Source of the DNA: Ipomoea triloba
Lineage: Eukaryota > Streptophyta > Magnoliopsida > Solanales > Convolvulaceae
Length of the DNA stretch: 64,000 nucleotides
Assembly: GCF_003576645.1 (NCBI RefSeq)
Contig: NC_044923.1
Coordinates: 6,056,983-6,120,982, forward strand
Direction: 5' to 3'
Shown here: positions 56,676 to 64,000 of the stretch, piece after piece
Layout: each line of letters opens with the position of its first letter
Numbering within the stretch: position 1 is the stretch's first letter
Notes under the pieces: generated by a model
What the model was told of the DNA's origin: nothing
The model's input: only the letters and a program-made list of their open reading frames with translations
Databases searched by the model: none
Made by a program: the position numbers and the translations under genes

Positions 56676-57114
56676 TTGAATTTATAATATAATCCGTCTT
56701 TCTATATTTAATTATTATGTAAATTATATATTAATTTGTAATACCTAATACTAAAATTGTTAATAAGTATAGTTATCATTACTCAAATTGGAAACATTAC
56801 CTGGGAGTCATGGAGTAGGCACTCTAATGTCTGTTGGTTGACTGTGGAACGTTGATATTCCCGAGACAAAACAAATAATAACGAATCAATCAAAGCCTTA
56901 TACAAATTTTATTCGTATTAGGGATTTATATAAGGTTGTATCTTATTACTATAGAATTGTAGTATTATAGGAATTGTAATGTAAAATTGTGGTACAATAT
57001 GAATTGTAATGTAGAATTGTACAATGAATAGGAAAATAGGAAATAATCGCATCCTAAATATTGTTGAACTGTTTTGGGCGGGAAGCTTAAAGTAAGGATT
57101 TTGTTTTTATATAT

Positions 57115-58789
57115 AGTATTGATTACGCAAACCATACCATTAGTAATTTTAGTTTAGAATTGTATTATGAATAGGAACGTAGGGAAGAATATTTTTTATT
57201 AGAAATTCTATTTTAATTTACAATTGTATTAGGGATATGAATTGTATTACAATATTTTACAATATTACGCGCACCAAAATATTATAGGTCTGTTTTGGGT
57301 GGGAAGTTAAAACTGAGGATATTGTTTTTATTAATAGTATAGATTGCATTGCAGAGAAATATATATACTTAATTATTACCATTAGTAATTCTAGTCTAGA
57401 ATTATATTACGAATAGGAACGTAGGGAAGAATATATTTTATTAGGAATTCTATTTTAATTTACAATTGTATTAGGGATAGGAATTGTATTACCATATTTT
57501 ACAATATTACGCAAACCATAATATTATAGGCCTGTTTTGGGCGGGAAGTTAAAACTGAGGATATTGTTTTTATTAATAGTATAGATATATTGCATTGCAG
57601 AGAAATATATATACTGAATTATTACTATTAGTAATTCTAGTTTAGAATTGTATTACGAATAGGAACGTAGGGAAAAATATATTTTAGTAGGAATTTTATT
57701 TTAATTTACAATTGTGTTAGGGATAGGAACTGTATTTTATAATATTACGCAAACCATAATATTATATGTCTGTTTTGGGCAGGAAGTTAAAACTGAGGAT
57801 ATTGTTTTTATTAATAGTATAGATTGCATTGTAGAGAAATATATATACTGAATTATTACCATTAGTAATTCTAGTCTAGAATTGTATTACGAATAGGAAC
57901 GTAGGGAAAATATATTTTAATAGGAATTCTATTTTAATTTACAATTGTGTTAGGGATAGGAACTGTATTACCATATTTTATAATATTACGCAAACCATAA
58001 TATTATATGTCTGTTTTGGGCGGGAAGTTAAAATTGAGTATATTGTTTTTATTAATAGTATATATTGCATTGCAAAGAAATATATATACTGAATTATTAC
58101 CATTAGTAATTCTAGTCTAGAATTGTATTACGAATAGGAACGTAGAGAATAATATATTTTATTAGAAATTCTATTTTAATTTACAATTGTATTAGGGATA
58201 GGAACTGTATTACCATATTTTATAATATTACGCAAACCATAATATTATAGGTCTGTTTTGGGCGCGAAGTTAAAACTGATGATATTGCTTTTATTAATAG
58301 TATAGATTGCATTGCAGAGAAATATATATACTGAATTATTATCATTAGTAATTCTAGTCTAGAATTGTATTACGAATATGAACGTAGGGAAGAATATATT
58401 TTATTAGGAATTCTATTTTAATTTACAATTGTATTAGGGATAGGAATTGTATTACCATATTTTACAATATTACGCAAACCATAATATTATAGGTCTGTTT
58501 TGGGCGGGAAGTTAAAACTGAGGATATTGTTTTTATTAATAGTATAGATTGCATTGCAGAGAAATATATATACTGAATTATTATCATTAGTAATTCTAGT
58601 CTAGAATTGTATTACGAATATGAACGTAGAGAAGAATATATTTTATTAGTAATTCTATTTTAATTTACAATTGTATTAGGGATAGGATTTGTATTACCAT
58701 ATTTTACAATATTACGCAAACCATAATATTATAGGTCTGTTTTGGGCGGGAAGTTAAAACTGAGGATATTGTTTTTATTAATAGTATAG

Positions 58790-58790
<1 letters not shown>
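57115..58790. repeat. Tandem array of Helitron 5'-end units, about 240 bp each
   Basis: Full units begin (at TGCATTG) near 57345, 57591, 57825, 58066, 58308 and 58550, giving spacings of 246, 234, 241, 242 and 242 bases, with a decayed unit before them from about 57115. Each unit contains the Helitron start motif (minus strand TCTATACTATTAATAA) and a CTTCCCGCCCAAAACA block. Units differ by a few percent, so the array is not a recent assembly artefact. Confidence 0.9.

Positions 58791-58838
<48 letters not shown>
58791..58838. repeat. (ATT)n microsatellite, right part
   Basis: About 16 ATT units starting exactly at the Helitron's 5' border. Confidence 0.9.
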
Positions 58839-58839
<1 letters not shown>

Positions 58840-59840
58840 GTGCTCCAATGATGCAAATTTCAAATATTAATTCATAAATTGATTTTTGATACACTCGTAC
58901 TTTTATTATTAAAAATGGCATCATTAAAAGATATATTACCTTTCATTCTGATTGACTTATTATTAATGGTAGTTGCAACTCAATATTGGCAATGATTTTC
59001 GAAACAATTAGAATTGCCTTATTATTTCAAATGCAATCAGAATTGATACATATTACGATTAGCAAGATATGCATGAATATGTATATGTGGTTGTGTATAT
59101 TCTATATGCATTTTAAAGTTTTCATTTCGGTGTAAGGCTAATATGGTATTAAGCTATTTTGATTTTTATCATTAATTTTAATTATTTTATTATTACTGGT
59201 AAAATATTACACCATAAAAGCCATTAATGATATAATTCGTTATAGTTTTGGTATTTCGGAAGGTTATATGGGAAAAAGGTTACAATTGTTACCTTTTCAT
59301 ACTTGTTAATTATATTATATACATAACCAAATTCCTTTATTTTTTCCCTTCTTAAAAGTATTTTTATGGTCATTGGTATCATTACTTAAAGTAATCTATG
59401 CGTATTGTCTGTATACGTTAATTGTGAAGAATATCAATTGGTATGTCAAACTATATAGCACATGGTAATATGTTGCACAATTGTTTGTCTTGATTTTGCT
59501 TTTTTTTTTTTTTTTTTCACAAACATTAAAGTGATTAATGGAATGGTAGTATCCTCTAGTATCTACAAATTCCCTAATCAATTAATGGAATTATGTTAAG
59601 AAGGCAAGGTCTTAACGTTTTTTTTTAAAGATATCATATTGCATAATTTTTAATTGCATTTTATCGTAATACAAATCTACGATATTTTTGGCTATTCCTG
59701 TCAATTTGAAATTTGTCAAAAGGGACTTTGACAATTACCAACATCATATAAAGACCAGCGATGGCCATACAATTGCTCGACAAACATACTGAATATTCCA
59801 GATAAGTATTTTTTTAAAGAGGATGTTTTATATTTTCTTA
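58839..59840. other. AT-rich intergenic DNA
   Basis: No gene or element recognised. Poly(T) tract at about 59500-59517. Confidence 0.5.
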
Positions 59841-60346
59841 GGGAAAATTGCACTTTTCATCCCCAAGTTATAGGGAAATTGTAGAATTAGTCCCTAAGTT
59901 CCTGTTATACTCACTTTTCATCTCTAAGTTATCATTGGTGTTGCACTTTTCGTCCCTGAGTTATATTAATTGCAAATTTCGTCCCTAAGTTGTTATTATG
60001 TTGCACTTTTCGTCCCTAACATAAGTGTGCAAACTTCGGTAATTTTTTTATTAAAAAATAGTTAACCGAAATACTTCGGTAAACTTCATTAAAATAATTG
60101 GTATTGAACCGAAAAAGTTCTATTAAAGATTTTTTAATCGAAAATTTATTGAAGTTTGCACACTTAAGTTAGGGACGAAAAGTGCAACGTAATGATAACT
60201 TAGGGACGAAATTGCAATAAATATAACTCAGGGACGAAAAGTGCAACACCAATGATAACTTATGGACAAAAGGTGAGTATGACAAGAACTTAGGGACAAA
60301 TTCTACAATTATCCTATAACTTAGGGACGAAAAGTTCAATTGTCCC
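59841..60346. mobile_element. Long-TIR MULE-like MITE
   Basis: Ends GGGAAAATTGCACTTTTC and, as reverse complement of the right side, GGGACAATTGAACTTTTC. Arms are about 190 bases, with internal repeats of ACTTTTCGTCCCTAAGTTAT. The flanking nonamers ATTTTCTTA (59832-59840) and TTTATCTTA (60347-60355) agree at 7 of 9 positions. No coding sequence. Confidence 0.68.
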
Positions 60347-60671
60347 TTTATCTTATATTGACAATTGTGTGCATTTATATAATAATGTGATATTTTAATT
60401 GTCTAAAAGAATATATGACATGTATCGAAATTGATACTCATTTCTTTTAGAAAGCATGATTGATAGATGCAAATAGTGATAAGATCACTCCATACGATAT
60501 TGTATGTTGATAACCCTAATCATCATCATGAAACAAATTATTTGAGATAGACAATAAATATCCTATTTTTAACTAGAGCTCTAAAATCTTAATAGAGTTT
60601 TGCCCGGAAGGCAAATTAAGTAATTATGGAGGAAAATTATCTATTTTGGGGACCTCCAAAAATTTAGAAAC

Positions 60672-60971
60672 TGTTGTAATCTGGCTTATCAATTAGCTCA
60701 GTTCTCGCGTGGTGATTGCCCGGTAATTGCTTAGAGATTATATATATATGATAATGTAGTGTAGAGAAGGGAAAAATGAGAAGAACAAGAACAAGAACAC
60801 AAGATGTAGAGCAAAATAACATGGGATCTTCAAGATCATTTCATTAAGCCTTCACTATCAATTTATACTAATTCATACAACCTTTCGTATCCTTAACATA
60901 AACAATATAATAATTAGAAGGCAAAGGAAGAGTCTTCAAGTTTAATGGCCATTATCAATTTATTTATAACA
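60672..60971 (-). repeat. Copia 3' LTR
   Basis: TG...CA borders 300 bases apart, adjoining the polypurine tract at 60972-60984. Related in its ends to the LTR at 53288-53520. Confidence 0.6.
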
Positions 60972-63900
60972 CTCCCCCTTGGCCATTAAATAACTATACT
61001 CATGCCTCGTTAAAAACCTCGCTAGAAAAACCCTGTGGGAAAAATCTAGTCGAGGAAAATAGTACACGAAGTATGTTAAACCATGTGTTGCACCGGTTGC
61101 CTCATTAAAAACCTTAGCCTAAGAAAACTCAGTGGGAAAAAACTTAGCTAAGGGAAAAAGAGTACAACCATAAGCCTTCCGGGCACAATCTTCAAGATTT
61201 ATCTAGGGTCTTCAGGAATCAGGACTATCCACTCAAGTGCACCTATATTAGTTGACTCATTAAAAACCTTAGTCTAAGAAAACCCAGTGGGAAAAACTTA
61301 GGTAAGGGAAAAAGAGTACAACCATATGATTTCGGAGCATAATCTTCAGGATTTCAAAAGTATTCTTGGATTGTCCATTAGAGGTTGTCGCTCCCCCTAA
61401 AGATAACAATCTTCTAAGCCTACGCATTCCAATTTTATAAACATATTACTCAAAATTGGATGCAGGCAGAAACTTGGTGAACATATCTGCCAGATTGTTC
61501 ACGAGGGCGAACTTTCTCAACAAGAATTTTACTAATCTTCTGGAGTTCATGTGGGTAGTAAAACTTATGTGCAATATCTTTTGTAAGGTTCTCATTAACA
61601 AACCTATTACTTGCTTAGGCAACACAATCTTTATTTGTCCACCTGGGACATTGGGGGTAAAAATATAGCATAACCAGTTTGGGACTTGGCATCATGGGGA
61701 TCAAAATAAAAGAGCCAGTACCCAAGTAGCCCGCCAAAACCACGTATTGATTTCTCACATAAATATCATAATCTTTATATCTCGAAGATGCTAGAGGATA
61801 TGTTAAACATCATTTCAATATTTCATTGTAGAGGGAGCACTAAACGTTGCTAGCAATTTCATCGCAAATTCAATATCAGGCCTGATGCGACTATGGAACT
61901 TCTAGTTCCATAATAGTGCTCCAATAACAACGATAATGGACTTCCAGCCCCAAAATATCCTTATTATCATCTTCGAGTCTAAATAGTCCCTTATCTACTT
62001 CAAGAGATTATTGGACTACCGTTAGTGTGATAAGTAAATGATACTTATTCATATAAAACATCTTCAAGACATTTTTTCAAGTAGGCTAACTGGTATATAA
62101 AACTCTTTCAAAGAGAATCTCAATCTTCAGGTCGAGGCAATACTTGGGTTTCCCAAGTCTTTCATTTCAAAACTCCGTCTTTCAGCATGAGCTAATATCA
62201 CCAAGCTCTTTATGTGCTTCAATAACATATAAACCATCAATATCGACTGAGAAGATAAAATAAATAACTCCATTAGCAATTCTTTAACGAACACATAATG
62301 GTACATATTATTTTCATATTCCTTCTTCGGGAGAAAAACACTCAGTCAATAATATTCAAGTCATAAAAAGACTTTAGTAATTTAATGATACATGTTGCGA
62401 TTTTCACTTTCCTCATTTCAAAAGTGTTGAATCCATCAGGGATTCACAGATAAATATTAGCATCTGATGACCCATAAGTTTGCGGTCATGACATTCATCA
62501 ACTGCATATCTAAATTTACAATTCACTGCCAATGATGTTAATTAGCGGAATGTAATACCATATGTTGTGGGAGAGTACATTTGATTAAAATCAATTCAGG
62601 GTCTCTGCGTAAACCCTTAAGCTGCCAGTCTCGCTTTATATCATACCACCAAATTGTTTGTATTTCTCTTTTGTACAAACACACATTTGTAACCTGCTGG
62701 GTTAACATTAAATGGTGTACATATTATAAAGAGAATACAGTTTTAGCGAGCTGAGCTATACATGCCTTAATTGCTCCTTTATACATTAAAAAATCAGGGC
62801 ACTACTGGTGCCTAGCTCTGGATCCAGATTCTTATATATTAAGAGCAATTTATAAGGCAATTGTGTTGTCGACAACTATAATATTTTTCATAAAATCTCC
62901 CATATATATAAAATTCATGGCAATTTCTAAATCAACCAGACTCTAGCCATTTCCTAGAGATATTTTTATCTGGTTGTTCCGCATCCCCAATATTATTATT
63001 TTGGGTGCACCTGTAAATTTATTGGGGGTTTTCGCCTTCTGGACGAATGTCTTCAAGACATACTTCTTTAAGAGATTTCAAGAGTGACGAAATTTTTTAC
63101 TAGATTTAGCTTTCTGCGGATTCTTGTCTTTTATACCAATATGTCTCCACGCTTCTCGCGTCAAGGAGCATTGGTAAATAAATATACGGTTCAAGTTGGG
63201 GAAGATATGTGAGACCTAGTCACTCTTCTTATCAGTATATATATTGGCATATTAGATATCTTCTGAACTTCTAGTTCAGTTTACCTCTTCTGAACTTCTA
63301 GTTTAGTCTACCTAATACGTGGGTTTAAATACTGAAGATCTTTTTCATCAATCATTCCATGAAATTTCTCGGCATTCTATAAAATTTGGGCTTTTATCTC
63401 CCCCTAATGCTGTGAAACGATCTTCATCAAGTGTGCAGTTAGCATACCTAATTATATATTGATCCCATATCATGGGCTCAAGTATTTAAACAGCAGACGG
63501 AGGTTTTGATAGCCCTTGGAGGTACGCAATGGTGGTAATATAGTAAAATAAGCTGCACACTATGAACAAAACGCAGACAGGGAAATGTTTGATCTTATAC
63601 CACGTATTAGGAGCTAGGGGGAATAAATTTCTGAATAGTAAATTTCAAATAGTTAAACCGAGTAGTAAAATCAGCAAAGAAAATCAGTAAATTTAAATTT
63701 CTTTGCACTCGTAAGTATATATATACTTCTCAACTATGCAATAACTTTTCAAATATTGTGGTCACGTATGCTTCAGGAATAAGCTAACTCCTCATACATG
63801 AATATATTTTCATGCAATACTCAAACATCTTCATCAATACCTCATCATTTCATTATCATCATTTATTGCAGTATTTGCTTCAGGCAAACAAGAATCAACA

Positions 63901-64000
63901 AGATGAGCTGAGACTCATTCTTCGATGACAAAATGCTTTGGTGCGCGGCATGTAGGGACCAATGCCCTTCACACCAACATTGAAAGCAAACTTCTGGCTA
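60672..64000 (-). mobile_element. Decayed Copia retrotransposon, 3' part, cut by window edge
   Basis: The 3' LTR is 60971-60672 (minus; TGTTATAAATA ... ATTACAACA, 300 bp), preceded by the polypurine tract GGCCAAGGGGGAG. Upstream on the minus strand are three imperfect repeats containing a CCCACTGGGTTTTCTTAG-like phrase (about 61005, 61100, 61255), then the end of the Copia RNase H (LADMFTKFLPASNFE at 61493-61450) and another RNase H piece (FDPHDAKSQTGYA, frame-broken, about 61710-61640). Near 63985-63915 a gag zinc-knuckle relic (CFQC...EGHWS) appears. Only 2.5 kb separates gag and RNase H, so much of pol is deleted or unrecognisable. Many stops: not functional. Confidence 0.6.

Larger units (their letters stand above)
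54622..58790 (-). mobile_element. Helitron inserted in an ATT microsatellite
   Basis: On the minus strand the 5' end is TCTATACTATTAATAAAAAC (from 58790). The 3' end has the hairpin CCGTGC-AAC-GCACGG and, 11 bases later, CTAA (54625-54622). It is flanked by A on its 5' side and T on its 3' side, the usual A^T target, and both flanks are ATT repeats, so it split one microsatellite. It contains no visible Rep/helicase gene. Its 5' end is tandemly multiplied, and a Pack-MULE sits inside it. Confidence 0.75.

Overview
The window is nuclear DNA of a flowering plant. Evidence: AT-rich intergenic DNA, introns with GT/AG borders, genes found only in plant-type form (a VAMP72-class R-SNARE, an EXO84C-type exocyst subunit), and plant LTR retrotransposons, Helitrons, Mutator-like elements and SINEs. 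A eudicot is likely; I could not fix the family from sequence alone.

Host genes are few. A single-exon TAF8-like TFIID subunit (14801-15682, +) lies tail-to-tail with a five-exon VAMP72-type longin R-SNARE (16536-19939, -; 222 aa). A seven-exon EXO84C-like exocyst gene (39987-46919, +; 771 aa) is followed by a single-exon predicted multi-pass membrane protein of unknown family (48227-48763, +). The SNARE and the exocyst subunit both serve exocytosis, but I see no evidence that their proximity is functional.

The centre (21398-36589) is one Ty3/gypsy retrotransposon of Tat type: 453-bp LTRs, CATCT target duplication, tRNA-Asp-like primer site, one gag-pol frame with two RNase H domains, an array of seven 62-bp repeats, a spliced antisense gene with its own TATA box, and a polypurine tract. 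As given, it is inflated by about 5.1 kb. Four single-N positions (25317, 28229, 31766, 34106) each join sequence that overlaps itself, so parts of pol appear two or three times. These look like unmerged contig overlaps, not biology.

The left arm (1-14.5 kb) is repeat-rich with no host gene: a three-copy diverged repeat near 0.26-4.05 kb, microsatellites, tRNA-like SINE heads, two LINE RNase H remnants, a palindromic MITE, a Helitron and a foldback element. The right arm (49-64 kb) holds two more Helitrons. One, about 4.2 kb, sits inside an ATT microsatellite, has a tandemly multiplied 5' end, and contains a Pack-MULE that captured part of a PP2C phosphatase gene. There are also a SINE with a 16-bp target duplication, Copia LTRs and a decayed Copia element running off the right edge. 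A family of long-TIR elements with 9-bp target duplications (Mutator type) recurs throughout.
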